From the NCBI GenBank assembly GCA_002428385.1, contig DIWB01000017.1, positions 1 through 7,161 on the forward strand: a stretch of 7,161 bases of DNA. The letters run 5' to 3'. This document shows, piece by piece, positions 1 through 7,135 of this stretch. This DNA is from Bacteroidales bacterium UBA6117. GTDB lineage: Bacteria; Bacteroidota; Bacteroidia; Bacteroidales; VadinHA17. A program made the position numbers and the translations under genes. The notes under the pieces were generated by a model. It had not been told where the DNA came from, did no database searches, and saw only the letters and a list, made by a program, of their open reading frames with translations. Numbering within the stretch: position 1 is the first letter of the stretch; every line of letters begins with the position of its first letter.

Positions 1-41
1 CAGATGGAATTTTTTTATCTTACCGGTATACCCCATCGGAA

Positions 42-63
42 TTAACTTGACCCCTAAAGTTAA
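42..63 (-). repeat. Weak AT-rich inverted repeat downstream of rnc
   Basis: TTAACTT (42-48) and AAGTTAA (57-63) are perfect reverse complements around an 8-nt loop, about 19 nt past the rnc stop codon. The 7-bp stem has only one G-C pair. No run of T follows it on the minus strand, which shows an A-run instead, so it does not look like a standard intrinsic terminator. It could be a weak 3'-end structure of the acpP-fabF-rnc transcript or chance. The rest of 1-81 holds no gene I can assign. Confidence 0.3.
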
Positions 64-81
64 GAAAAGCGTTCGATGCTA

Positions 82-825
82 TTACATCGATAGGTGAAAA
101 TCTTTAAGCAACGACCATGCCTTACCGGCGGCTTCCTGTTCAGCCTCTTTCTTTGATGCTCCCTGTCCTGTTCCGTAAACTTTTTTGTCAATCAGGAGAG
201 TCGCTGAAAAGACTGATTTCCTGTGAGTGAAATCATACTCCTCCTTGTATTCGAATGTGAGGTTAGCCTTTCTTTTCTGGGTCCATTCGAACACAAGGCT
301 CTTGTAATCAGTGTCGGTATCTACAATCTTTTCGAGGTCGAGGTACTTTTTGAACACCCTGTTTATGAAAAGCTTTTTTGTCTTTTTGAAACCCCGGTCA
401 ACGAAAAGTGCTCCGATGAGAGCCTCTAGCGCGTCACCATAAAGGTTTTTGGTCGGGCAGTGTGTATTGACATGGCTCACAAGGATTTTGTCAAGTCCCA
501 TCGAGACTGCCAGATGATTAAGTATGTCGCGGTTAACGATTCTTGACCTGATCTTGGTCATGAATCCTTCGCTGGCTTCGGGGAATTTCTCAAAAAGATA
601 ATCGGAGAGAATGGCATCCAGAACGGCGTCACCAAGGAATTCGAGCCTTTCGTTATTTATTCTCTGTCCGTCGGGAAGGGTGAAAGATGCCGACCTGTGT
701 ATGAAAGCCGCTTCGTAAAGGCGTATATTGGATGTCCTGAAACCTGTAATATCCTTCAGGCGCGAAGCGAATTCACGCTTGTCAACTACATAGGTTCCGT
801 TATTTCTTAACGAAAAGAAGGACAC
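82..825 (-). CDS. rnc: Ribonuclease III
   Basis: Cytoplasmic double-stranded-RNA endonuclease that processes rRNA precursors and structured mRNAs; it acts as a homodimer with Mg2+. The 247-residue product has the family signature NERLEFLGDAV at residues 58-68. E59, E62 and D66 correspond to E. coli E38, E41 and D45. The second metal-binding motif, GDALEALIGAL (130-140), supplies D131 and E134, matching E. coli D114 and E117. A double-stranded-RNA-binding domain spans about 173-241 and ends in the typical GASKKEAEQEAA helix start. The catalytic set and both domains are complete, so the enzyme should be active. The start is GTG: its first G is the last base of the fabF TAG stop (TAGTG), which points to translational coupling by re-initiation. 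The N-terminus of about 40 residues before the LYEAAFIHRS motif resembles Bacteroidota RNase III, which is longer there than E. coli's. It is the last recognisable gene of the acpP-fabF-rnc operon within the window. Confidence 0.97.
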   Translation of the reverse strand: MSFFSLRNNGTYVVDKREFASRLKDITGFRTSNIRLYEAAFIHRSASFTLPDGQRINNERLEFLGDAVLDAILSDYLFEKFPEASEGFMTKIRSRIVNRDILNHLAVSMGLDKILVSHVNTHCPTKNLYGDALEALIGALFVDRGFKKTKKLFINRVFKKYLDLEKIVDTDTDYKSLVFEWTQKRKANLTFEYKEEYDFTHRKSVFSATLLIDKKVYGTGQGASKKEAEQEAAGKAWSLLKDFHLSM

Positions 826-2072
826 TAAATCCCGGCTTTTTTTACTATGATGGAAGCGTTATGGCCTCCGAACCCAAATGTATTGCTGAGGGCGAATGTC
901 ACTTTTCTCTCCTGTGCGACATTTGGAGTGATATTCAGATTCTGATCGATCTGGGGATCAGGGACGCTGAAGTTGATTGTCGGCGGAACAATATCGTTAA
1001 CAACAGCCATAATGGCAGCAATTGCTTCAACGGCTCCGGCAGCGCCCAGAAGGTGACCGGTCATCGATTTGGTGGCACTGATGTTGAGTTTCCGGGCATG
1101 TTCCCCGAAAACATTTAAAATTGCTTTGGCTTCTGAAATGTCGCCAAGGGGTGTCGAAGTGCCGTGTACATTTATATAATCGATGTCGCCGGGTTTCAGA
1201 CCGGAGTCCTCGAGTGCAAGTTGCATTACTCTTGTTGCTCCAAGGCCTTCGGGGTGGGGTGCGGTGAGATGATAGGCATCGGCAGTCATTCCTCCGCCGA
1301 GAATTTCGGCATAAATCTTCGCCCCTCTCGATTTCGCATGTTCGTATTCCTCAATTATGAGGGCTCCGGCTCCTTCACCCATGACGAATCCGTCGCGGGT
1401 AAGGTCGAAAGGCCTGGATGCTGTTTTAAATTCAGCATTATTGGACGACATGGCCTGCATAGAGTTGAAGCCGCCTATCCCAGGCTCATTAATTGCAGCT
1501 TCGGAACCACCGGTGACAAAAACATCAGCTTTGCCCCACTTTATGTAATTAAAGGCATCAATTATTGCATTAGTTGAGGAGGCGCAGGCAGAAACCGTGC
1601 TGAAATTGGGACCGCTGAAACCATATTTGATTGAGATGGCACCGGAAGCTATGTCGCTGATCATCTTCGGGATGAAGAAAGGACTAAATCTCGGAACACT
1701 TCCCCCCTCAACAAACGACTTGATTGTCTGGTAGAAAGTCTCAATACCACCTATGCCGGATGCCCAGATCACACCTGTTCTTTCTTTATTTACCTTATCG
1801 GTAATCAGGCCTGCATCAGCAATGGCCTCATCGGATGCAATATGGGCATACTGGGCAAAAAGGTCGAGCTTGTTGGCTTCTTTTCTGTCAAAGTAGTTTG
1901 AGGAGTCATAGCCTTTTATTTCACATGCGAACCTGGTCTTGAACTTTTCAATATCAAACCGGGTGATTAATTCTGACCCGCTGATTCCTTTTTTTAGCCC
2001 GTCCCAGTATTCATGCAAATTCTTCCCGATTGGAGTGAAAGCTCCAAGTCCGGTGACTACGACTCTTCTCAT
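825..2072 (-). CDS. fabF: Beta-ketoacyl-[acyl-carrier-protein] synthase II
   Basis: Condensing enzyme of type II fatty acid synthesis: it joins malonyl-ACP to an acyl chain held on its active-site cysteine, releasing CO2 and extending the chain by two carbons. The product is 415 residues, close to the 412 or so of E. coli FabF, and collinear with it. The nucleophile C163 sits in VSACASSTNA. H303 in NVHGTSTPLGD, K335 in SATKSMTGH and H340 complete the Cys-His-His and Lys set at the E. coli numbering. The C-terminal glycine loop GFGGHN (400-405) contains the gating Phe (F401, equivalent to E. coli F400). The N-terminus MRRVVVTGLG is typical, which supports the ATG at 2072. It begins 24 nt after the acpP stop and overlaps rnc by one base, so the three genes are very probably one operon and the ACP substrate carrier is made with its enzyme. 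FabB is the alternative, but a single FabF-type enzyme next to acpP is the usual arrangement. Confidence 0.97.
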   Translation of the reverse strand: MRRVVVTGLGAFTPIGKNLHEYWDGLKKGISGSELITRFDIEKFKTRFACEIKGYDSSNYFDRKEANKLDLFAQYAHIASDEAIADAGLITDKVNKERTGVIWASGIGGIETFYQTIKSFVEGGSVPRFSPFFIPKMISDIASGAISIKYGFSGPNFSTVSACASSTNAIIDAFNYIKWGKADVFVTGGSEAAINEPGIGGFNSMQAMSSNNAEFKTASRPFDLTRDGFVMGEGAGALIIEEYEHAKSRGAKIYAEILGGGMTADAYHLTAPHPEGLGATRVMQLALEDSGLKPGDIDYINVHGTSTPLGDISEAKAILNVFGEHARKLNISATKSMTGHLLGAAGAVEAIAAIMAVVNDIVPPTINFSVPDPQIDQNLNITPNVAQERKVTFALSNTFGFGGHNASIIVKKAGI

Positions 2073-2096
2073 AAATGGATTATTAAAAATGCAAGA

Positions 2097-2333
2097 TTAT
2101 TTTGCATTTTCCTCGATATACTTGATAGCATCACCTACTGTACTGATGCTTTCAGCCTGATCATCAGGAATCCCTATGTTAAATTCTTTTTCAAACTCCA
2201 TGATTAATTCAACAGTATCAAGAGAGTCAGCTCCCAGGTCATTGGTAAAGCTGGCTTCGGGAGTAACTTCAGATTCGTCAACTCCCAGCTTATCAACTAT
2301 AATCTCTTTAACTCTTGTAGCAATGTCTGCCAT
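2097..2333 (-). CDS. acpP: Acyl carrier protein
   Basis: Small acidic cytosolic protein that carries acyl intermediates of fatty acid synthesis on a 4'-phosphopantetheine arm. At 78 residues it has the standard family length. The attachment site is S37 in the motif DLGADSLDTVE (32-42), followed by the acidic recognition helix II (ELIMEFEKEF). Composition is strongly acidic, as expected. It is the first gene of a minus-strand operon with fabF 24 nt downstream and rnc after that. No Shine-Dalgarno sequence precedes the ATG; the leader is AT-rich, as is common in Bacteroidota for highly expressed genes. A promoter candidate lies about 40-70 nt upstream (listed separately). Nothing is missing or unusual in the protein. 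Confidence 0.98.
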   Translation of the reverse strand: MADIATRVKEIIVDKLGVDESEVTPEASFTNDLGADSLDTVELIMEFEKEFNIGIPDDQAESISTVGDAIKYIEENAK

Positions 2334-2357
2334 AGTTTTAAATTTAAATTAATAATA

Positions 2358-2386
2358 TTGGAAAACCTTGCAAAGAAATATATTTG
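2358..2386 (+). promoter_or_regulatory. Candidate promoter of purN
   Basis: TTG (2358-2360) is followed after 18 nt by TATATTTG (2379-2386), an exact match to the TAnnTTTG -7 element of Bacteroidota. Transcription would start near 2393, leaving a leader of roughly 120 nt before purN at 2514. The rest of that leader (about 2394-2513) shows no structure I can name as a riboswitch or attenuator. I saw no better promoter closer to purN. Pattern-based inference; the -33 spacing is slightly short. Confidence 0.4.
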
Positions 2387-2401
2387 TACCATATTTTCAA
2401 A
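2371..2401 (-). promoter_or_regulatory. Candidate promoter of the acpP-fabF-rnc operon
   Basis: Read on the minus strand, TTTG (2401-2398) is followed after 19 nt by TTTCTTTG (2378-2371). This fits the Bacteroidota primary-sigma pattern TTTG-N19-21-TAnnTTTG with one mismatch in the -7 element. Transcription would start near 2365, giving a leader of about 30 nt before the acpP ATG at 2333. It overlaps a facing candidate for purN. Inferred by pattern only. Confidence 0.5.
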
Positions 2402-2513
2402 TGATTTCAGGTTTTTTCTTTGCCCGACGGTCTAATGTCTTGAAAAACAATAAAATAATCTGAGGCGAGAGAAAGGGTGCCGGATTTTACAATATAAATC
2501 TAACTGTCATTGA

Positions 2514-3095
2514 ATGAAGAACATAGCCATCTTTGCATCGGGGTCGGGAACAAATGCTGAAAACATTATAAAGTATTTTTCGAACGGAACTATGGCAAGG
2601 GTTTGCCTGGTTCTGTCGAATCGCAGGGAGGCCTATGTATTGAAGCGCGCTGCATTGCTTAACGTACAATCGGCGTTTTTCGACCGGAAAGATTTTTATG
2701 AAAGGGGAACTGTGATGAATCTGCTCAGGGAACACAGGATTGATTTCATTGTGCTGGCTGGTTTTCTGTGGCTTGTCCCGTCCGATATACTGGCTTCGTA
2801 TGAAAACCGGATAGTGAATATTCATCCCGCTCTCCTGCCCGGATACGGCGGCAGGGGTATGTATGGCGACCGTGTTCATGAAGCGGTGATCAGGGCAGGG
2901 GAGAAGAAATCAGGTATCACAATTCATTATGTAAATTCTGAATATGATGCAGGCGACATAATCTTTCAGGCGGTATGTCCGGTTCTTGAAGGTGATACGC
3001 CGGCCGATGTGGCCGCCAGGGTTCACGCCCTTGAATACAGACATTTCCCGGTTGTCATCGAAGAGCTCGTGAGCAAATTGCCGGAGTTGCCTTAA
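2514..3095 (+). CDS. purN: Phosphoribosylglycinamide formyltransferase (GART, folate-dependent)
   Basis: Third step of de novo purine synthesis: transfers the formyl group of 10-formyltetrahydrofolate to glycinamide ribonucleotide in the cytosol. The 193-residue product starts MKNIAIFASGSGTNAENI, whose glycine-rich loop (10-18) binds the substrate phosphate. The catalytic motif VNIHPALLPGYGG (101-113) provides N102 and H104, equivalent to E. coli N106 and H108. D145 in EYDAGDII corresponds to E. coli D144. It is about 20 residues shorter than E. coli PurN, lacking only the C-terminal tail beyond the fold, so I read it as complete. It is divergent from acpP across a 180-bp spacer. It converges with the M23 peptidase gene, and its TAA stop (3093-3095) overlaps that gene's stop on the other strand. 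The related enzymes methionyl-tRNA formyltransferase (longer) and formyltetrahydrofolate deformylase (extra ACT domain) do not fit the size and layout. Confidence 0.96.
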   Translation: MKNIAIFASGSGTNAENIIKYFSNGTMARVCLVLSNRREAYVLKRAALLNVQSAFFDRKDFYERGTVMNLLREHRIDFIVLAGFLWLVPSDILASYENRIVNIHPALLPGYGGRGMYGDRVHEAVIRAGEKKSGITIHYVNSEYDAGDIIFQAVCPVLEGDTPADVAARVHALEYRHFPVVIEELVSKLPELP

Positions 3096-4333
3096 AAGGT
3101 GTCAAGAAGACTGAGCACCACAGTTTTGGTTTTATCGAAGGCAGCCATATTTTCGGGAGAAATGGGTTCCACAGGTGGTGCCTCGACTTTAAGCGGATCG
3201 ACCGGGGTGCCGTTCATGTAAAACCTGAAATCGAGATGGGGACCTGTTGAAAGCCCCGAACTGCCAACATAACCTATAACATCACCCTGTTTTACATAGG
3301 CGCCGGGGGCAACCCCCGCTCCGAACCTGCTTAAGTGGAGGTAAGCTGTGGAATACACGCTGTTATGGACTATTTTAACTATTCTTCCCGATCCGCTCTG
3401 ATAGGCTGCCTGGGTCACGCGCCCGTCGCCAACGGCATGTACCGGGGTTCCGATTGGTGCGGCATAATCGACCCCGTGATGGGGCCTTCTTATCCTCAGA
3501 ATGGGATGAAGCCTGCTGGCTGAAAAACGCGATGACACCCGTGAATACTGCAGGGGAGCTTTCAGAAAAGCCTTGCGAAGTGAATTTCCACTGCTGTCGA
3601 AGAAGCTTTCGGTGCTGTCCTGAATGAAAGGGATGGCGTGTATTGTAGTTCCTGATCCTGTGAATGATGCGCCGTAAATCCTGGATATCCCCAGGGGCTT
3701 GTCGTCAATCGACATCTCCTCATATATCACCTTGAAGCTGTCGCCTTTCTGCAGTCCGAAGAAATCAATGCTCCACGCGTAAATTTCCGAAAGTCCGGTA
3801 GCAAGCGTAGGGTGCATGCCGTTAAGTATCATGGCATCCCAGAGAGATGTCTCGATTGTCCCGCTGGCATATTTGATAACTTTCTTTACCTCCTTGCTGA
3901 ACGGTGTTATTTTCAGTGAATCAGTGAAACTGAACACATAACATGTTGTCGGATCATGCTCATATACAAAGTAACCTGCGCGGGCAATGCTGTCTTTCCT
4001 GCAGAACACTGTATAATTGTTGCCCGATCTTATCTTCCTGACATCGAACACAGCGGTTGAGTTTCTGACCACGTTCTCAATTTCTTCCATCGTGATTCCG
4101 TATCTGAGAAGGATTGTTGAGAGCAGTTCGTTTCTTTTGATCTGACCGTTCACCAGATCAAACGAGTCAGAAGGTATTCCGTACATAAATGTTGTCTCCG
4201 CGGTTCCCTGCATCGCCGTGGTATCAGCCGGCGGCGCCTGCTGAAAAGGAATGATCTCGTTGAAGGATTCCTTGCATGAAAACAGGAAGAAAATGATTAA
4301 TACGGGAATAACTGCTCCTGGTCGAAACTTCAT
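3092..4333 (-). CDS. M23-family (LytM-type) metallopeptidase, predicted lipoprotein
   Basis: Probable cell-envelope peptidoglycan endopeptidase, anchored by lipid. The start at 4333 gives MKFRPGAVIPVLIIFFLFSC, a lipoprotein signal peptide with lipobox LFSC and lipidated C20. An upstream in-frame ATG at 4426 would put 31 charged residues before the signal and overlap leuS, so I reject it. The mature protein is about 394 residues. Residues 65-110 (RNELLSTILLRYGI...DVRKIRSGNNYTVF) resemble the OapA/LysM-like N-terminal domain of MepM and Csd3-type peptidases. The M23 domain lies at about 266-384: zinc motif HxxxD is H285/D289, and the catalytic-type His in YLHLS is H333. The last motif reads GPHLDF, so the usual HxH is H366-L-D368, with Asp in place of the third zinc-ligand His. 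The gene starts 14 nt after leuS ends and is probably co-transcribed with it. Family is certain from motifs; catalytic activity and exact substrate are not. Confidence 0.9.
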   Translation of the reverse strand: MKFRPGAVIPVLIIFFLFSCKESFNEIIPFQQAPPADTTAMQGTAETTFMYGIPSDSFDLVNGQIKRNELLSTILLRYGITMEEIENVVRNSTAVFDVRKIRSGNNYTVFCRKDSIARAGYFVYEHDPTTCYVFSFTDSLKITPFSKEVKKVIKYASGTIETSLWDAMILNGMHPTLATGLSEIYAWSIDFFGLQKGDSFKVIYEEMSIDDKPLGISRIYGASFTGSGTTIHAIPFIQDSTESFFDSSGNSLRKAFLKAPLQYSRVSSRFSASRLHPILRIRRPHHGVDYAAPIGTPVHAVGDGRVTQAAYQSGSGRIVKIVHNSVYSTAYLHLSRFGAGVAPGAYVKQGDVIGYVGSSGLSTGPHLDFRFYMNGTPVDPLKVEAPPVEPISPENMAAFDKTKTVVLSLLDTF

Positions 4334-4347
4334 TATCTGATTTTTGC

Positions 4348-7014
4348 TTAACTGGATTTGACTACAACATTTACAATTTTGCCGGGAACCACAATCATCT
4401 TCAGGGGCTCTTTCCCGCCGGTCCATTTCTCTGATCGTGCATCCTCAAGGACTGCTTTTTCAATTTCCTCTTTACCCATATCGGCGGGGAGTTCGATTTT
4501 AAATCTCATTTTGCCGTTGAAAGATACAGGATATTCGATTATGTCGACTTTGAGATATTCCGGGTTCACTGCAGGCCATGGTTCATAAGCCAGACTTTGT
4601 TTGTGGCCCATGATATGCCACAGCTCCTCTCCGAGGTGCGGGGCAAAGGGGGATAGTATAAGAGTGAAGATGCGGGCTGTGTCCCCTGTGACCTTACCTT
4701 TTTTATATACAAGGTTAAGGAAGATCATCATCTCTGAAATAGCGGTGTTGAATTTAAGGTTCTCGATATCGTCCTCAACTTTTTTGATTGTCCGGTGAAG
4801 ACCCTTGAGGATTTCGGTATCCTCAGGTCCGTCGGATATATTCCCGGGCTCAGAGAAGAACCTGTAAGTCCTGCCTATGAAATTGAACACCCCCTTTACG
4901 TTCCTGTCGTCCCATGGCTTCATCACGTCGAGCGGTCCCATGAACATTTCATAGAGCCTGAGTGAGTCGGCGCCGTATCTTTCGGTAACGTCGTCAGGGT
5001 TTACAACATTTTTAAGCGATTTCGACATTTTGGCAACAATCTGCCTTACCTCTTCGCCGGTTTCGGTATAATAGTATTTACCATCCTTCTCAGTGACCTG
5101 ATCAGCCGGAATTTTTGCTCCGGTCTTATTTTCATACGCGAATGCAAGGATCATTCCCTGGTTGAAGAGTCTCCTGTAGGGTTCGTCGGTCGACACAATG
5201 CCAAGGTCGCTCAGCGCCTTGTGCCAGAACCGGCTGTAGAGAAGGTGGAGTACTGCATGTTCGGCGCCGCCTACGTAAAGGTCGACGGGCATCCAGTATT
5301 TTTCCTTTTCGCTGTCGAATATGGCTTCGTCGTTGTGCGGATCGATGAATCTAAGGTAGTACCAGCACGATCCTGCCCACTGGGGCATTGTATTGGTTTC
5401 CCTTCTTCCCCTGCGGCCATTCGCATCGACCACATTCAGCCAGTCGCCTGCGTTTGCCAGCGGTGATTCGCCCGATTCGCCCGGGATATATTTTTCAAGC
5501 GAGGGAAGTTCGAGGGGAAGTTGCTTCTCGTCAATAACTGAAATCTCACCGTCTTCCCAGTGAATCACGGGGAACGGTTCTCCCCAGTATCTCTGGCGGC
5601 TGAAGAGCCAGTCGCGAAGCTTATAGTTCACCTTTGCCCTGCCCAGGCTCCGTGACTCGAGCCATTCGGTTATCTTTCTTATTCCGGCTTCCTTGTTCAG
5701 GCCGTTGATATCTATGCGGGTAACCGGATCGGAGGAGTTGATATATAAGCCGTCTTCGGTCCAGCATTCATTTCCTTCCAGAATTCTGGCCCTCTGTTCC
5801 GTATCGGTCACATCCGGATCCTGGATGCAAACAACAGGAAGATTGAATTTTTTTGCAAATTCGAAGTCCCTTGTATCGTGGGCAGGTACCGCCATTATCG
5901 CTCCGGTGCCATAACCTGTCAGCACATAATCGGCCATCCATATAGGGATCCTTGCATTATTGACAGGATTGATTGCATATCTTCCGGTGAAAACGCCGGT
6001 TTTCTCCTTTGCCAGATCGGTTCTGTCGAGATCCGATTTCATGGCCGACAGTTTTATATATTGCTCAACCTGTTCGCGCTGGTCACTGGTGGTTATCTGT
6101 CCGGCGAGATTGTGCTCGGGAGCTATTACCATGTAGTTAGCTCCGAACAGGGTGTCGGGTCTGGTTGTGAATACGGTAAGGTTCTCATCGAGGCCCTCGA
6201 TCCGAAAGTCGACTTCAGCTCCCGTAGAGCGTCCGATCCAGTTTCTCTGCATTTCCTTTATTCCCTCGGGCCAGTTGAGGTCATCGATGCCTTTCAGCAA
6301 TCGTTCGGCATAGAGTGGAATTCTGAGCATCCACTGCTTGAGGTATTTCTTTTGAACCTGGTTGCCGCATTTCTCGTGTGAGCCGTCGGTCAGAACCTCT
6401 TCATTTGCACACACTATCCTGCAGCTGGGGCAGTACCACACCTGGGCATTCTCGTAATAGGCGAGCCGCCTGGAGTCGATGTATTTCCTGATTTCCTTAT
6501 CTCCCAGCAGCCTTATCTCCTCGGGTATTGTTAATTCCTTAACAGGTCTTCCTTTCTGGAGTTTCTCATCAAACCAGGTGTTGAAGAGCTGGATAAAGAT
6601 CCACTGGGTCCATTTGAAATACTTCGGATCGGTTGTGTTGATCTCCCTGTCCCAGTCGTAGCTGAGCCCCAGTCCCTTAATCTGTCGCCGGAAGGTGTCG
6701 CAGTTTTTATTTGTTGTAACGGCAGGATGGGTACCTGTCTGAATAGCATATTGCTCAGCAGGAAGTCCGAAAGCATCCCATCCCATCGGGTGAAGGACAT
6801 TGAAGCCTTTCATCCTTTTGAATCTTGAATATATGTCGGTGGCAGTGTATCCTTCGGGGTGGCCGACATGCAAACCGGCACCGGAAGGGTAAGGGAACAT
6901 GTCGAGGATGTAGCATTTTTTTGGATTAGTCAGGTCTTCCGGTGTCTTAAATGTCTTGTTCTTGTCCCAGTACTGCTGCCATTTTTTCTCTATTTCTTTG
7001 AAATTGTAGTCCAT
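4348..7014 (-). CDS. leuS: Leucine--tRNA ligase (leucyl-tRNA synthetase)
   Basis: Class Ia aminoacyl-tRNA synthetase that activates leucine with ATP and charges tRNA-Leu, with an editing domain that clears mischarged amino acids. The 888-residue product begins MDYNFKEIEKKWQQYW. The HIGH motif is HVGH at 49-52, preceded by DMFPYPSGAGL. The editing (CP1) domain shows TTRPDTLFG (283-291) and GTGAIMAVPAHDTRDFEFA (369-387), whose D383 matches the editing Asp of E. coli. KMSKS is at 662-666 in VAKMSKSLKNVVNPDD. The anticodon-binding region and a C-terminal domain ending VVVKSS follow. A possible zinc knuckle, C195-x2-C198 with H213-x2-C216, lies before the editing domain. Between W135 and C195 it has about 36 more residues than the E. 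coli enzyme, an insertion of the kind I associate with Bacteroidota. All catalytic motifs are intact. The gene leads a two-gene unit with the M23 lipoprotein and diverges from a tRNA gene. Confidence 0.98.
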   Translation of the reverse strand: MDYNFKEIEKKWQQYWDKNKTFKTPEDLTNPKKCYILDMFPYPSGAGLHVGHPEGYTATDIYSRFKRMKGFNVLHPMGWDAFGLPAEQYAIQTGTHPAVTTNKNCDTFRRQIKGLGLSYDWDREINTTDPKYFKWTQWIFIQLFNTWFDEKLQKGRPVKELTIPEEIRLLGDKEIRKYIDSRRLAYYENAQVWYCPSCRIVCANEEVLTDGSHEKCGNQVQKKYLKQWMLRIPLYAERLLKGIDDLNWPEGIKEMQRNWIGRSTGAEVDFRIEGLDENLTVFTTRPDTLFGANYMVIAPEHNLAGQITTSDQREQVEQYIKLSAMKSDLDRTDLAKEKTGVFTGRYAINPVNNARIPIWMADYVLTGYGTGAIMAVPAHDTRDFEFAKKFNLPVVCIQDPDVTDTEQRARILEGNECWTEDGLYINSSDPVTRIDINGLNKEAGIRKITEWLESRSLGRAKVNYKLRDWLFSRQRYWGEPFPVIHWEDGEISVIDEKQLPLELPSLEKYIPGESGESPLANAGDWLNVVDANGRRGRRETNTMPQWAGSCWYYLRFIDPHNDEAIFDSEKEKYWMPVDLYVGGAEHAVLHLLYSRFWHKALSDLGIVSTDEPYRRLFNQGMILAFAYENKTGAKIPADQVTEKDGKYYYTETGEEVRQIVAKMSKSLKNVVNPDDVTERYGADSLRLYEMFMGPLDVMKPWDDRNVKGVFNFIGRTYRFFSEPGNISDGPEDTEILKGLHRTIKKVEDDIENLKFNTAISEMMIFLNLVYKKGKVTGDTARIFTLILSPFAPHLGEELWHIMGHKQSLAYEPWPAVNPEYLKVDIIEYPVSFNGKMRFKIELPADMGKEEIEKAVLEDARSEKWTGGKEPLKMIVVPGKIVNVVVKSS

Positions 7015-7053
7015 TTTTGAATAAGTGTTTTCTTTTCCTCGTTCTTTGGGTTG

Positions 7054-7061
7054 CGAAATTA
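7054..7061 (-). promoter_or_regulatory. Possible -7 element of the leuS promoter
   Basis: On the minus strand TAATTTCG (7061-7054) differs by one base from TAnnTTTG. A start near 7048 would give a leader of about 34 nt to the leuS ATG. No TTTG or TTG is found at the expected distance upstream (near 7081-7085), so only half of the promoter is supported. No Shine-Dalgarno sequence precedes leuS; the leader is A-rich. Confidence 0.33.
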
Positions 7062-7092
7062 GAAAAACTTTGTCATTATTTGATTTACTTAG

Positions 7093-7123
7093 TTGTAAAA
7101 CCGGTCGAATGGACTTATTTTTG
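7093..7123 (+). promoter_or_regulatory. Candidate promoter of the tRNA gene
   Basis: TTG (7093-7095) is followed after 20 nt by TATTTTTG (7116-7123), an exact TAnnTTTG match with ideal spacing for Bacteroidota. The predicted start, near 7129-7131, is only a few bases before the tRNA 5' end at 7136. This is the best promoter match in the window. Confidence 0.6.
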
Positions 7124-7135
7124 CCGTGAATGAAC

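Noticed and set aside
1..36. Possible start of a minus-strand gene (ATG at 36, product beginning MGYTGKIKKF)
   Set aside because: Only 12 codons are visible and they match nothing I recognise. Plus-strand frames are also open here, so no strand can be chosen.
42..63. Inverted repeat as an intrinsic terminator of rnc
   Set aside because: The stem is short and AT-rich and no T-run follows on the minus strand, so it is kept only as a weak repeat.
1164..1577. 137-codon plus-strand open frame opposite fabF
   Set aside because: It is antisense to the conserved fabF catalytic region; its length is explained by codon bias on the real strand.
2487..2879. 130-codon minus-strand open frame opposite purN
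   Set aside because: It lies opposite the well-supported purN coding sequence, has no recognisable motif, and reads as a shadow frame.
4334..4426. Upstream ATG extending the M23 gene by 31 residues into leuS
   Set aside because: The extension is a charged, cysteine-containing shadow of the leuS 3' end. The internal ATG at 4333 gives a proper lipoprotein signal peptide.
5878..6381. 167-codon plus-strand open frame opposite leuS
   Set aside because: It is antisense to the conserved editing domain of leuS and has no protein-family motif; a shadow frame.
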